DNA of 64,000 nucleotides from Rapana venosa (GCA_028751875.1 CM054135.1:10626131-10690130), one strand, 5' to 3'. Counted from the first letter of the stretch, positions 10,576 to 23,285 are shown. Notes: a model not told the origin generated them from the sequence alone. Made by a program: numbers and translations.

Positions 10576-11589
10576 AAAGATATAACAAAAATTATTTGAT
10601 GACATATGGAAGAATGTATCATTAGCCGTATAACAATTCATCGTATTCTTATTTGTTTTTGTTTGTTCAGAGTTATTTCCATTTAATATGAAGCAAAAAA
10701 AAAAAATTTAAGTGCCAAAATATGCTTTGATTGCTCAACAAAATTGATGTGTTGTTTTTTTAAATAAGTTACAGTTTCAGTATTGTGATAATTGATATTT
10801 TTGCTGCCATACAGTTACTGAAACATTCCTTGTTTTTTGTTTTTGTTTTTTTTGTGTGTGTGTGTGCTTTGGAATTATATTGTTTTGGGACTCTTTTTTT
10901 TGTTCCTGTCCTTCGCGTTCCAGGGTGAGCTGTCAGTAAATGCACAGAGTAAGTCCAGCAGGATTTGTGTTTTGTGTGTGTGTGTGTTGTGTGTTGTGTG
11001 TGTGTGTGTTGTGTGTGTGTGTGTGTGGAAAGGTGAATTCAAGTCCCCAGTTTTACTGTTAAGACTTGAATCTAATCCCTCTGTCCCATCTTGCATTGCA
11101 GTGCATAGAATTTGTAATGTCAGATTTTTTGTCAGTCGAAGAAAAAGCTTTGGACAGCTTTGCCTTGCCTTCCTTTGTACTAGGACAGGTCTTACTCCCT
11201 TTCGATGCCTTGTCGTCTGTCTGGAAACAAAATTCACTGTAACTGCTACTGCACTGTTGTGTATTCAAGCAGATAGAAGTGCACATAGCAGCGCTTTCAG
11301 AGCAGATGGATGTTGAGTTTAAGTTTCTATAATTTTGTTGTTGTTGTTGTTCCTCAGCTAGGGCACCGGGGTTCATCACTAGTGAGATTTTTGCGTTACT
11401 GAGGTTTCGCTGTCCCCCCCCCATTTGGTACCGCATTCTACCTCAGGAACCACGTTCAGTGCTTAACCCTTGCAGCACCCCCACCATTGTTTAGCAGACA
11501 TCTCCCACTCCAGCCATTTTTTTGTGTTTTTTTTGTTGGTCAACTCCTGGTGGGAGAGTGGGGGGGAGAGAGAAGTCAATAAGAATACA

Positions 11590-11790
11590 GATCCTGTAAT
11601 TCATGTTGGCGTTTGGCGTGTTACAGAAACACGAACATACCCAGCATACATCCCCAAAGTCGGAATGCGGCTACCTTCATGGTGGGCAAAAAACAGTCGC
11701 ATACGCAAACTCTCACTGTTGGTGAACCTCGGAGCTCTAACCGAGGAACAAAACAAGGCAAACCAAAACAGAACAGAACAAAACAAAACA
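11590..11790 (+). mobile_element. S3 SINE, 3' half
   Basis: Sense copy with the 'CCCAGCATACATCCC' block, 'GGAATGCGGCTACCTTCATG', 'GGTGAACCTCGGAGCTCTA' and a CAAAACAAAA-rich tail that defines the 3' end of the family. Confidence 0.8.
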
Positions 11791-11989
11791 GATCCCTGAT
11801 TTCAACCTGGGCAAGTTCTTGCCATCCAGACCATTAGCTATGGCTGGCTTACTCTTGTGAAACAGTTCAAGTACAAATGTGACGCTCCACCACGAAATGA
11901 GTCGCTTAGCACCTGACCCACTTTTCTGCTAGGAGCCATTTTAAGGGGGGGGGGGGGGGGGGTGTCAGGTTGTCGATTTTGAGATTTTG

Positions 11990-12120
11990 ATTGATTATAA
12001 AACTACAGCCATTTATCTACCTTGTAATGAAATATCGGGGTTAAATTACAGCCATTTATCTACCTTGTAATGAAATATTGGGGTAAAATTACAGCCATTT
12101 ATCTACCTTGCCATGAAGCA
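11990..12120. repeat. Tandem repeat, about 48 bp x 3
   Basis: Unit contains CAGCCATTTATCTACCTTG and ends near AATATYGGGG. The three copies are close to identical and the third is diverged at its end. Confidence 0.85.
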
Positions 12121-12855
12121 TCAAGGCATAATTTGGTTTCCTTTTTCTTTTAAACGTGTTTTAAAATTACCCAAGCCCTCATTGTGGCCACCTATTAGAA
12201 TGCTAAAACTTGTCAATTTCTCATTTTGTCATTTCCTGCAGTCTATCATTTCAAGTTGTCATAACTTTTCATAGAAATGTCCGATTTGCAGTCTGTCTGT
12301 GTTTGTGTGCGTATGTGTGTGTTTGTGTGTGTTTGTGTGTATTGAATGGCCCTTTTATTGCAGATTAAGTCGATAACTAAAAACTGACCTGTGGTGCAAT
12401 CCGACTCATTATGCAGAGGAGCGTCACAAATGGCTTGAGTTTATTTTACTTAATTTTTTCTTTAGCATGTGCATAAGATGCTCTGCAAGCATTTGCACAT
12501 CAGTCCAAGATGTGTTGAACTTCAAAGGATGCTGACATTTTGAATGTGAGAATCGGAGGTGGAGTTCAAGAACATGACATACACTGCAGAAGGAAAAAAA
12601 AACAAACTCTGCAGAAAACAGAGTTCTTGCTGATTGAAATTTTAGCAGTAAAACTGAGGGGGTATGTGCATTAGTTCCAGGCAAAAGTTCCAGTGAGAAT
12701 TTGTAGCATAAGCTTTTCAGATTGGCAGTGCCAGTGGGTGAAAGTGTGTGTTTCTCTCTTGAGTTTAAACTGTTGTGACTGATAGGACTACATGTGTATG
12801 TATGTGATAATTATGTTGATTAGTGGGGCTTTGTTCTGTGAATGGTCGCTGTCTG

Positions 12856-12857
<2 letters not shown>

Positions 12858-12900
<43 letters not shown>
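12858..12900. repeat. GT dinucleotide array
   Basis: About 40 bp of GT. Confidence 0.9.
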
Positions 12901-12903
<3 letters not shown>

Positions 12904-13309
12904 TCTGGGCATCCATGTTATTATAGATTTTTTTTCTCTGTGCCTTTTGCAAAATTTTATGACAAACTTATGACAGAATTATGCTGTGAATAGTGCTGTG
13001 ACTGTGAGGGTTGTTCATTTCACTGGTTGTTGTTGTTGTTGTTATTGTTAAAGAAAGGGTTACACAGCTCAATTTTGTATGGTGGCATGCTTTACACATT
13101 CCACTTTCTGTCTGGTGTTTGTGTGTGTGTGTTTGCATTGTATACACTTAAGCCTCTGTGTGTTTGCATATATATGCACATGCGTTTATGCCTATAGTGT
13201 ATACGCAATTATTCATGTATGGAACAATGTCTTCCTTGGGGGTTCTGTTGGAAACTACATCAGCTACTTAGCTCCATCATCTACGAGTTGTCTACTAAAA
13301 GAAAATCCC

Positions 13310-13316
13310 CCCCCAT

Positions 13317-13352
<36 letters not shown>

Positions 13353-13410
13353 GCCATGAAGGTTAATTTTCTTTTTCTTTTTTTTTCCTTTTTTTTTTTC
13401 TTTTTTTTTG
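13310..13410. repeat. T-rich low-complexity tract
   Basis: Includes an uninterrupted T run of about 32 at 13320-13350 and shorter T runs after it. Confidence 0.9.
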
Positions 13411-13995
13411 TGGGGTGGGGGGGTCCATGTTGTCATCTCTTTTTCTGCACGCACCTTACCAGGTCACAGACAGAATGTGTTTGATGGGCCACAATCCACT
13501 TCACAAGGCCACAATCCAGCTTTTTATTTCAATTTTGTAGGGGGTTTTTGTTTTGTTTTTACCAAAATCAAATCTTGCTCTTGGTTTGGACTTACTCCAC
13601 TATGTTTGAGACTTTGGTGCTATATCCTACTCCCATCCCCATCCCCACGCAGCTTCACAGTTTTTTGGGCGGTGGTTTTTTTTTGGGGGGTGTTTGTTTT
13701 GTTTTGTTGTTGTTGTTTTACACTGCAGGGTGAGCTTTCACAACTAGGATTAAAACAGGGTTATAGTTTGGGTTTTTCTATGAAGAATCCATTTTTATTT
13801 CGAGAGAGTAACCATTTGTTTCTCACTTGCAAATCAATGCACCTGTGTGTTATGGGATGTACTAGTGCATTGTATGTGTGGAGGGGGGGAGGGGGTGGTA
13901 GTTTGGGCTCTGTTGCTCATACTGTAGAAGTAGGTTGTGTTGTGGCAAAGTCTTTCTGTCTTTTTTTCTTTTAGACTGAGGCAGTATTGTCTCAT

Positions 13996-14286
13996 GGGGA
14001 TAGGATAGCTCAGTGGTCAGAGCACTCGCTTTCCTTCAGCCAGTGTTAAGCAGCATCGAGCGTGGTTACCAATTTGATGGGTGACTGTTCACGCGCTTTG
14101 GCTTTCTTACAGTCCCCCAGTTCACCCAGCTGTAAATGGGTACCTGCCTCTTCAGGGTCAGGGAAAGTAAAACAGTGAGGGAGAGGAAGATGGGCACCGC
14201 CCTCAATATGCTGGCCCCTGGAGAAGTGAGATCTCTGACGCCTCGCTCCCCTACGACCACATAGGTTATGGGACACCTTTACCTTT
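13996..14286 (+). mobile_element. S2 SINE, full length (tRNA-derived)
   Basis: About 290 bp. The head reads GGATAGCTCAGTGGTCAGAG, very like a tRNA A-box region, and is followed by a B-box-like GGTTACCAA segment. The body has CAGCTGTAAATGGGTACCTG and ends in ACACCTTTACCTTTT. Four further copies lie in the window (22345, 23651, 25080, 56679). Confidence 0.85.
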
Positions 14287-15204
14287 TAATGTTGTCTTGT
14301 GTTCTCATCTGCCTTGCCTCTAGAGGAAGACCATGCTGCTTGGTTGACTGTTGGATGTGCTTGTGAGAGTTCATGTGGAGTCTAGCTGTGTCTGTATGTT
14401 CACCTTGGCTCTAAGCCATGTAAATTGTTATGCTTTAGTGTGTGTGTGATTCTTGCTGTGTCTTTATGTTCACCTTGGCTATAAATCATATATCATGCTT
14501 TATTGCGTGTGTGTGTGTGGTTTTTTTCTTCCTTAATTTAATGTCTTTTCACATTAAGTGATATTAGTGTGCGTGTGTGTGTGTTTGCTTACTAGTGTGT
14601 TTGCTTACTTTTGAACTTAAAGCATCTTAGTTACCTTTTCATGTGTGTGTGTCGTTTCTGGATTTTTTTGTACAGGTTAAAAAATTGTGTTTAAAATATT
14701 GGCCTGTGAAAGTGAATGGAGACTAATCACATTCTGAAGAAATCCACACATTCGAAAACACACACATTTGGAGGGGGGGGAAGTGTGTCATAGTGTCATT
14801 GTTGGATGTGTGTGAACAGAATCATTCCAACCTGTCTGTGAATAATAACAGATTTTAACGCATGTTTTGTTTGCCAAGCTTTTTTTTTCTTTGAAAAAAA
14901 GTTTTGAAATAACTGTTTCATTATATCAGCAGTTGTTGATACTAGTATATTGTTGTTTGATAAGAAACAGTGATACATGTGCCTTTAAACTGAATTCTTC
15001 CTTTTCTGTCTCACATCTTTGGTTGGCTGTATAATCTATGCAGACTTTGCTGTTGTTTTATGTTTGATAATTATCATACAATTTTTTTGTTAGGGGGGGG
15101 GGGGGGGGGGGGTGGCGGCAAAGATGTTTGGGATAAAAGGATAACGGAACCTGTTTTGGAATTGAATACCCAATTCACCAGTATACAAGACTCTTTAGAA
15201 GCAC

Positions 15205-15325
15205 GCTGAAGGTGGAAGCACTGGGCCCTGACTTGCACTTAACGGCAGCGCAGCGCAGTTTCGTCTGTACGACAGACAACAAGAGTTGCCGTCTGAAGGT
15301 TTGACGAAGAAGAAGAGGAGGAATA
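15205..15325 (+). mobile_element. S5 element, 3' fragment
   Basis: Has CACTGGGCCCTGACTTG, the CTTAACGGCAG block and the GACGAAGAAGAAG tail that marks the S5 3' end. Confidence 0.75.
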
Positions 15326-15394
15326 GAGAGGACCAACTTCATGGCTGAGTCATTTGAAGACCTTCAGCCCTCTGTTCAGATTTCAGTGAAGAAC

Positions 15395-15482
15395 ACAGAA
15401 CAGTCAAGACATCGAGTGTGGAGCATAGAACAGTCAAGACATTGAGTGTGGAGCACAGAACAGTCAAGACATTGAGTGTGAT
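15395..15482. repeat. Tandem repeat, about 30 bp x 3
   Basis: Three units of GAACAGTCAAGACATTGAGT type in a row, preceding the S3 fragment. Confidence 0.85.
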
Positions 15483-15634
15483 GCAGCAATGGTTTGATGT
15501 CCATGACCACACATGTCTTCACCTTTTTACCTATCATCCTGTAGACCCTGGTGGCACCAATGAAAACTTTGCAACCAGCTTCCTTTGCCATCAAACTACA
15601 TGCAATGTGGCCATAATCCAACTTTTTTGTTTCG

Positions 15635-15790
15635 TTTTTCTTTAGTTCCTCGGCTAGAGCTCCAAGGTTCACACCAGTGATGAGATTTTTGTGAATGCGA
15701 TTGGGTTTTTTTCCCCAACATTTAAAGGTAACTGCATTCCAACTTCGGAGATCCAAGGTTCAAAAGTTCTGACATGTATCCCCAATTATT
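15635..15790 (-). mobile_element. S3 SINE, 3' fragment
   Basis: Reverse-complement S3 tail (CCTCGGCTAGAGCTCCAAGG) through the 'GCATTCCAACTTCGG' block. A 30-bp direct repeat of ACAGAACAGTCAAGACAT type (15395-15480) lies just before it. Confidence 0.7.
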
Positions 15791-18149
15791 CGTAGGAAAG
15801 GTCGTATGGAAGGTGAGGAGACAGATCACCACCTTGGCCACATCAAACCATCGTTATGTTGAAATGATGGACGTTTGGACTGTCACCATGTCGTATGACT
15901 AGTAAAATGGCGGCCAGTCAACATGCCCCCCACCCCTGTCCAGGTTTGTTTTTCTGAGAAGGAAGGAATGTTCATGCATTGTGTTACCATGCCACTCACA
16001 GTGTTGGGTGTGAGGTGTCCACTCAGTGTTGGGTGTGGAAGATCATAATAAAAATCCCCACCCTTAATTCATTCAGCAGACGCCACCAAGATCACTCCTT
16101 ACACTAAGCACTGCACTGTTTCTTGTGTTTCTCTGCACATGCTGTTCCTTCTGGCTGAAGTGGTGTTCAGTTGATGAGAGACGTTTGATCAATGGGTTTA
16201 TCAACTATGCCCTGCTGGTATGGTAGTGAAAAACATATCAGTTATTATTGTTGAGGTGTATCGCTTTTGTAAATAAATGTAGTTTAATAATAATTTTCAC
16301 TTTCAATAATGAAGATGTTTCTTTTTTTGGCAAATAGCTGTTGTCAATGATTTTTGCTTTCATTTAGTCGATTTAAAAAAAAAAATAGTTGTAGTATTAA
16401 GTAAGTAATTTTCACTTTCACTAAGACTTCATTTTTTTAAAATAGTTGTTGGGAGGTATCATTTCTGCAAATAGTTTTTGCTTTCATTAAGACGTTACAT
16501 TTGTTGAAAATATTTGTAGCATTAAGTAAACAGTTTTCACTTTCACTAAGATGTTTCAATTTTGGAAATAGTTGTAGCATTTTCACTTTTGTTGAGAGGT
16601 ATCGTTTCTGCAAAAGAGTTGTAGTGAATAACTTTGCGGAGATATGACATTTTTGCAAATATTTGTAGCAAGTAATGTACACTTTTTGTGGAGATGCTTT
16701 ATTTTTACAAGTTATTATTGAGGATGGTTTTTCATTTGGCATGATTGCAAATATTAGTAGTGTGAATAATTCTCACCTTTGTTACTCAGATGTAGCATTT
16801 TGCACATAATTGGGTTTTTTTATGTGCAATTATTTTGTTCGGGCTTTGTTTGTTTGTTTATTGTGTCATTTTTGTTTCAGGTTTTTGGTTATATGTCTTA
16901 AGAATAAAGCCATGACCATGTGCTGGTTAGAAACCATGCGTCAGTCCGTTGATTTGATCGATTGATGGATTGTTTCTGACCCTGCGTTTTTTGTAAACAA
17001 ATTCATGTTGATTTCTTCAATTAGATAAACAACATTCTTGCTGATATTGCCAAGAACTGTGGGGCCACGCCACTGTAAGCATTATATATTGTAGACATTA
17101 CCGGGAGAGTGGTGGGGGTAGGACAGGGGTGTCCTCTGCCCCTGCAGTTGCGGGCTATGATTTCAGGTTGGGAACCTTAACCCTTTTAACTGCCAAGGCA
17201 ATAAGAGCAGAGTAATATTTCACAGCAACACGTTTTTAATCGTGTATGTGTGTGTGGTTGTTGTTTTTTTTAAATGATGTGGACTTTGTTACTAGATAAA
17301 CACCTCCATAAAACTTATACATTTTCTGAAAGGGACATGCATCAGAAATACAAAATAATGACTTTTTGGGGGGAGTTTTTTGGGGGTGGGGGGGTGGGCA
17401 GTTTCCATAATTCTCCATATGAACTGAACACACGCCTTGGATAGTTCAGTGACAACTTAATTAATGTGTTACTATGGCAGCAGCAAAGAGTGGGAGGCCA
17501 ACGTTGATAGTTATGTGACTGTAGTCACTGCTAAGGCAGCAAAAAGAGGTGACGTTTTGTCCCTATGATTTTCGAGTCTGTCGCAGACCTGCCCATTGCT
17601 GGCTTTTCCTTTGTGCATATCGCAATTATGATATCATACTTCTCTGGTGGATTTTACTGTGTTTGTGAGAATGTTGTCCTAGCAACAACCAAAAAAAAAA
17701 AAAAAATCCAGGGATCATTTATTTATTCCTTGTTTTTGGACATATCAGATGAAAATTGTTTCTTGTTTTGTACAAATGGGAGCAACACTACATCACTATA
17801 CACAAGTTTTTTGGTCCACCTCAGGTGGGATTTTTTTCCTGTTTTTTGTTTAACTTTTGATAATGTTGTTTGTGTCACTAAAACTAAATGTAATAGCATT
17901 CAATTCATTCATTCATTCTCTCTCTCTTTCACATAAGGACACACTGTGTTATGAGGGACACATTACCTAAGTATATTGAAAGTACAATAACTGTAGTTTG
18001 TGAAAAGACTAAAAGAAATGAAACAAATTACTCCACCAGAAGGGCTATATCCTCTAATCTGTGATTTGAATGTGCAAAATTCTCAACATAAAGATACGAT
18101 CACATTTGTATATATTATATCATAGAATATTTCCCATTGTTGAAAGTCA

Positions 18150-18325
18150 ATTTCAGATAGTAACACATTTTGCCGTTCGCTTTTTTACTTAAAAAGGTTA
18201 GTAACACATTTTGCCGTTACACTTTTTTACTTAAAAAGGTTAGTAACGCATTTTGCCGTTCGCTTTTTTACTTAAAAAGGTTAGTAACACATTTTGCCGT
18301 TCGCTTTTTTGCTTAAAAAGGTTTT
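18150..18325. repeat. Tandem repeat, about 43 bp x 4
   Basis: Unit AGTAACACATTTTGCCGTTC followed by a T run and ACTTAAAAAGGTT. Copies differ at one to three positions. Confidence 0.9.
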
Positions 18326-19045
18326 TCCCCATGGTTTTACCTTTTAATTCTGTATAGTTTCTGTAGCTACTCTTTGAATGAGAAAATGTTTTGTTTGCAA
18401 TTCTTAGCAGTGCTAATTACCAATGTGGATTCTTTTGTTATGGTGGGATTTGATTACTTGCTTGTTTTTGAATTTGAATGATTACAACAACAAGAAATAA
18501 AATATATTTTAAAAAACCCACATGTATGTGTGACCTTTTTTTGTATATTGTTACTTTTTGGATATGGATTATTTTTTAAAATATGAATCATCATCCTAAA
18601 AGAGGGATTATTTTTCAAAATATTAATCATTATCCTAAAAGAGGCTTTTTCCAGTGATGGTTACTTTTGATTATGGGTTATTTTTTCTTCAATATCCGTT
18701 ATTGAGGGGTTTTTGTGTTTTTTGTTGACAAAATGGTTGTTTCAACTTTGGTGCCATCTGAAAATTCTGCTGTTCTTGCACTATGACTTTTGCTGTCACT
18801 TTTGAACCAGCAATACAAACTTCTTCTTTTTTTCTGCTTTTTTCTTGTGGGCGCTAGCGAAATAAAGAAAAGGCAAAACTGAGATGTGCCGCCTTCATTG
18901 TGACTGTGAGAGTGAAAGAACAGAATCCTGCTGTTCGGGGTGGGAATATACCAATCAGCAGTTTGCAGATACACATATTTCTATACAAGATTATGGGTTC
19001 CTTAGCTGTCCTCCAAAAGCATGTAAATCAGTATGGCAAAAGGGT

Positions 19046-19320
19046 GGGCAGGGGAGGAGGATAGCCCAGTGGTTAGACTGTTGAGCTAGCAATTTGAAGC
19101 CATGGGTTTGAACCACCATCAAGACATCTGTTTGAGGGGATTTTGTTTCCTCTCAAGTTAACGTCAGTACTGATTCCATCAACACCACCACCACCGCTAC
19201 CAAAAGTCCTTCCAGTGAGACTTTACACTACTGAGGTCCCATGTACAAATGCACACATAACATCTTGCACACGTTAAATCCCAGTCCACCTTTCGGAAGA
19301 GCAAGCTGCATGGAACGGAT
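19046..19320 (+). mobile_element. S1 SINE, 5' two thirds
   Basis: Head GGATAGCCCAGTGGTTAGAC with B-box-like GGGTTTGAACC, then the S1 body (AACATCTTGCACACGTTAAA). It stops before the usual 3' end and abuts an S3 body in the opposite orientation. Confidence 0.75.
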
Positions 19321-19361
19321 TTTTTTTTTTAAACAAAAAACCTGGCGTTGTATTTAGACAT

Positions 19362-19525
19362 GCTGACATGAATTACGGGATCTTTAACATGCATATTTGA
19401 TCTTCTGCGTGCACATGTATACAGGAAGGGAATCCAGGCACTGGCAGGTCTGCACTTGGAAGTTGAGCTGGGAGATGGTAATACAAATCCCCACCCTTAA
19501 ATCAACGGACACGGCCAAGAGGACT
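19362..19525 (-). mobile_element. S3 SINE, internal fragment
   Basis: Reverse-complement S3 core (GACATGAATTACGGGATCTT, then CACTGGCAGGTCTGCACTTG) joined directly to the truncated S1 copy. Confidence 0.7.
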
Positions 19526-19799
19526 CCCTCCCTCCCTACACTAAGCTCTGCCCCCTTTCTTGTGTTGCTCTGGTCATGCTGTTCCTTCTGGCCCAGTGAG
19601 TTGTGAACAGAGGTTTGTGTACAGGAATGCAGGGCCACACTATACACAGGCATCAGGAGGACTGAGGCCCTTTAAAATAAATAAAAAGTGGAGCTGTGCT
19701 GTGGCAACACACTGCCCTAGTGATAACAGCCTGGATATCATGTAGAGAAAGAAAGCTGATTTAACCATGATGCCTTACAGTACATTTACAAGACATCTT

Positions 19800-20100
19800 A
19801 AGAAAATATAGAATAACACAATGGACATTTCTCATTATTATATATAAAGTCTTTCTACAGATTTCATAGTTAATAACACCATGAACATTTCTCATTATTA
19901 TATATAAGGTCTTTATAAAGATTTTATAGTTTAGAGGGGAAAAAGTTTAGAACATGGAAAAGGAAATTCAAAAAACCAAAATTTAGAGGGAAAAAAGTGT
20001 ACAACACAGGAAAGGAAAGAAAAACAACAAATAAGATTTAGAGGGGGAAAAGTTAGGAGCACAGAAAAATAAATTTTTAATAAATAAATAAAAAATAAAG
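19800..20100. repeat. Short direct repeats
   Basis: Two copies of a roughly 60-bp unit with CATTTCTCATTATTATATAT, then three copies of a GATTTAGAGGGGGAAAAG-type unit of about 55 bp. Confidence 0.75.
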
Positions 20101-20249
20101 TTTTTCCCTCAATATATTTGATTTCTCTTTTGCAGGCTTACTGAAGATATTCACCAAAGATCATTTCTGACAATGTATTCCACATGATATACAGACACAA
20201 TTGTACATGTGATATCTTTTCGGACCTCTCTATTGATAGCAAACAAACA

Positions 20250-20400
20250 AACATCCCCAAAGTCAGAATGCAATTAACTACCTTAATAGAGGGTAAAAAC
20301 AGTCAAAAACGCACAATTTCACCATTAGTAAACCTCAGAGCTCTAGCCAAGAAATGAAAACAAACATAACAACAACGATAAACAAAATAAACATGCCATT
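20250..20400 (+). mobile_element. S3 SINE, 3' fragment
   Basis: Sense S3 3' part (ACATCCCCAAAGTCAGAATG through CTCAGAGCTCTAGCCAAG) with an A/C-rich tail. Confidence 0.75.
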
Positions 20401-20759
20401 TTAACAAGTGATTTATTACTATACAATATCATGTCATAAACCAATAAAAACGTACATGAAATTCAGAAACATTAAAACAAAAAATCATTTGATCTGAGAC
20501 ATTTCTGCACCTTACAACAATAAATTTGTTTTGTCTTGTTTTAAACTTTCAACATGCTGACAGGGAAGATTTGACTCATTATTAATGATCTAAGACACAG
20601 ACATGCGTGCGCACGCACACACACACACACACAAATTAATGCTATACCCTGTTTTCACTAATACACAAATTCATCTGCCCTTGAATGATATAATCTAAAT
20701 CTATTTAGCAAAAAGTCAGCTAAAAATAATATCAAAAATATAAAAAAATTTCACTGTTT

Positions 20760-21110
20760 CCCACCATCAGTGTTGGTCCATTGCCCTAATTACTGTATTA
20801 AGTGCGCATCATCAAACCCATCCACCCACCCATCAACCAACTAACCACCCACCCGCATGTCCACCAACCCACCCACACCTGATGTAATACTCAAAACATT
20901 TTTTTTAAAGCATTGCCCTGGTTGCTATGTTGAGTGCACATCATCAAACCCACACACCCACCCACATATACACCAACCCATCCACACATGATGTAACACT
21001 AAAAAAAAAAATATATATATATATATTTCCCTGGTTGCAAACCCGCCCACCAACCAACCACCTACCCACCCACCACCCACATATCCACCCATAACTTAAT
21101 GTAACACTCA
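20760..21110. repeat. Degenerate satellite-like repeat
   Basis: Three diverged units pairing a TTGCCCTRRTTRCT segment with GCACATCATCAAACCC and runs of CCACCCACC and CAACCAACC. Confidence 0.75.
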
Positions 21111-21267
21111 AAACCAAAACAAAAAAAACAAAAAAAGCCTGGATCTCTCAGTAAGATAAACACAGCATGCATCAGGCGAGACATCATGAAACGAGCCCTT
21201 CCAGAACATCTCCAGTGTGGTACTTGTGCTTCATGCTCCAAACATCCTGTTCCTTGAGAAGAGCTAT

Positions 21268-21610
21268 CTTCTTCCCCTGTGGGGATGCCAGGGGGGGCCT
21301 TTCATTATAAATAGCATCCCCCACCTTCTGGAAATTCTGTGCTAGGAATTCCCTCTTTTCTATCCCTCTCTTTGTTTCTACCTTGTTTCTTTTCTTCCTG
21401 TTACCACCTTCTTGTCTTTTTTCTGCCTTCTTGGTCCATTCTCCTTCCCTTTTATTCCCAGAAAGACTTAAAAGATAACAATTCTCTCCCATGCCAAAAT
21501 TAGATGCACTGGGCCTGACTTCTCAGGTGCTTAACGTCAGTGCAGCATATTTTTTATTCATATGACAAGACAACAATAGTTAATGTCTGAGCGTTCAAAA
21601 TGAAAACAAA
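21268..21610 (+). mobile_element. S5 element copy
   Basis: Sense copy running from GGGGATGCC through TATAAATAGCATCCCC, the CTTTCTTGTC-type pyrimidine-rich middle, and GGGCCTGACTTCTCAGGTGC to CTGAGCGTTC. A second, shorter S5 piece faces it 70 bp downstream. Confidence 0.75.
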
Positions 21611-21680
21611 AAAAAAAGATGTTTGATGGTCGTTCATACACCACAAGTCATTCACCAAAGTGCTCTTTTGCTATCAAACT

Positions 21681-21800
21681 TCTTTCTTCTTCGTCAAACA
21701 CTCGGCAACTATTCTTGTCCGACATATGAGCGAAAATGTGTTGAACTGCCGTTAAGCACCTGACAAGTCAGGCCCAGCGCATCCAAACTGGGCGTGAGAT
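21681..21800 (-). mobile_element. S5 element, 3' fragment
   Basis: TTCTTCTTCGTCAAACACTC is the reverse-complement tail, followed by CCGTTAAGCACCTGACAAGT. Confidence 0.75.
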
Positions 21801-22064
21801 GCTATTGAACAAGGATGTGAAGAAAAACCAGGCAGGATGGATGTAGCTTGGAATGGACCCTTCCCTCCTGGTTCATTCAAGATGGGCTAAGCTCTTCCCC
21901 AGGTTAGATTAAAAATCTGAAAACTTCACTGTCAAGTGTGGCCATTCTGTTGCTCATACCTCAGATAGGTTTACTTAACTTAGCATTCACTTTGGCTTTT
22001 GATTTAATAAATATATGGCACAGTGGACTGTAAAACAAACCAGTTCATTCCTCAAAGATTAAAT

Positions 22065-22215
22065 AAGAAATATCCCTGAAGTCAAAATGCAGCTACCTAA
22101 ACAGTGAGGGGTGGGGGGATGTGAAACTGTCGCATATGCAAAAATTTCGCTGTTGGTGAACCTTGAAAGCTCTAGCCATGGACCAAAAGAATAAGTGAAT
22201 ACATTAAAATACAAT
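22065..22215 (+). mobile_element. S3 SINE, 3' fragment
   Basis: ATCCCTGAAGTCAAAATGC through GGTGAACCTTGAAAGCTCTA, interrupted by a short G-rich expansion. Confidence 0.7.
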
Positions 22216-22254
22216 GTTACAATAACAAATAGATAACAAGGTTGCACCAGTCTT

Positions 22255-22345
22255 GTGATGACACGTTCTTCCCAGTGAGAGCAGTCTGAATTTTACACAA
22301 AGAAATCTTCAGCGACCTAAAGTGGTGTACAACACAATAAACAGG
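22255..22345 (+). mobile_element. S4 SINE, 3' fragment
   Basis: Contains CCCAGTGAGAGCAGTCTGAA and CTAAAGTGGTGTACAACACA, the S4 3' region. It abuts the S2 copy. Confidence 0.65.
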
Positions 22346-22627
22346 TGAAGGTGTCCCATGACCTATGTGGTCAAAGGGAGCGAGGCATCAGAGACCTCAA
22401 CTTCTCCAGGCGCCAGCATATTGAGGGCGGTGCCCATCTCCTCTCCCTCGCTGCTTTACCTTCCCTGACCCTAAAGAGGGCAGGTACCCATTTACAGCTG
22501 GGTGAACTGGGGGACTGTATTGAAGCCAAGGTGTGCAAACGGTCACCCATCCAAGTGGTAACCACACTAGATGCTGCTTAACCTTAGCTGGGGGAAAGCA
22601 AGTGCTCTGACCACTGAGCTATCCCGT
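22345..22627 (-). mobile_element. S2 SINE, full length
   Basis: Reverse complement of the copy at 13996, ending in CCACTGAGCTATCC, the tRNA-like A-box. Confidence 0.85.
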
Positions 22628-22859
22628 ACAATACAATACAAAAAAAATTTTAAAGAAAGAAAGAAAGTATTCTTTAGAAGGACACAATACACCGTACACT
22701 CTGTTACTGAAGGTGCTATTCAATAAAAAAGAAAAGTGAAACATACCATGAAACTTCAAACACAAATGTGATTTCCATTCAAGTCAGTCAGGTAAAAGTA
22801 TCTGACAAAGCACAGGGACTGAAAGTTAAGAGAGAGAGAATAGATGTACATTCTCTCCT

Positions 22860-22965
22860 TACCACACCTACCCTTCCTCCACCCCCCCTATCCTAACCCC
22901 CTCCCTCCACCCCCCTATCCTACCCCCCCTCCCTCACCCCCTATCCTCCACCCCCTCCCAAAAAT
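22860..22965. repeat. C-rich repeat
   Basis: Three units of about 25 bp built from CCCCCTATCCTA and CCCTCCCTCC. Confidence 0.8.
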
Positions 22966-23062
22966 ACTGTTGATGTTACAATTCAATAATAAAGTTTTAG
23001 TTTCTTAAGAGCATATCTCCATTTGTATATGCAAAACCACACACACACATATATATAGAGAA

Positions 23063-23285
23063 GTCCTTCGGATGAGACTATAAACCGAGACCCCGTGTTC
23101 GAACGCATGCAGAACATCTTGCGCACATGTTAAATCCTGTTCCGCTTTTCGGAAGAGTAGGCCATTGTGTGCTGGTGGAAACATGACAAAATTTACAAAA
23201 CCGCATACACACAGGGACTGGATGTAAAAAAAGCACATGAGTGCTTATTCCATTATCCTCAATTAGAAGAATAAATAAATAGATA
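23063..23285 (+). mobile_element. S1 SINE, head truncated
   Basis: From GTCCTTCGGATGAGAC through AGAACATCTTGCGCACATGT to the GCTTATTCCATTATCC 3' block and an AATAAATAAAT tail, then an AT and CA/CT microsatellite. Confidence 0.85.

Larger units (their letters stand above)
10240..13995. other. 3' flank of the TGOLN2-like gene and intergenic DNA
   Basis: No coding exon recognised. Contents are a GT microsatellite (10965-11030), S3 pieces (11340-11430 minus, 11590-11790 plus), a G run (11947-11962), a small tandem array (11990-12120), a GT array (12858-12898) and a T-rich block (13310-13410). Confidence 0.5.
14287..19045. other. Intergenic AT/T-rich DNA
   Basis: No coding exon recognised. It contains GT-rich stretches, a G run (15095-15112), fragments of S5 (15205-15325) and S3 (15635-15790), a small tandem array (18150-18325) and a short direct repeat with AAAAGAGG (18595-18650). 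An AATAAA at 16903-16908 follows a TTTCAG/T-rich stretch and could be a distal polyadenylation signal. Confidence 0.5.

Noticed and set aside
10837..11316. Plus-strand open frame of 159 codons after the TGOLN2-like gene
   Set aside because: It spans T-rich and GT-repeat sequence with no homology, no conserved start context and no splice support.
13408..13974. Plus-strand open frame of 188 codons
   Set aside because: Low-complexity Phe/Gly/Val-rich translation of T/G-rich DNA; no recognisable motifs.
13996..14040. A tRNA gene suggested by GGATAGCTCAGTGGTCAGAG
   Set aside because: The downstream sequence does not complete a cloverleaf and the same 290-bp unit recurs, so it is a SINE head. The same applies to the other A/B-box-like heads.
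17565..17936. Plus-strand open frame of 123 codons
   Set aside because: AT-rich, no family features, interrupted by an A run; it looks like chance.
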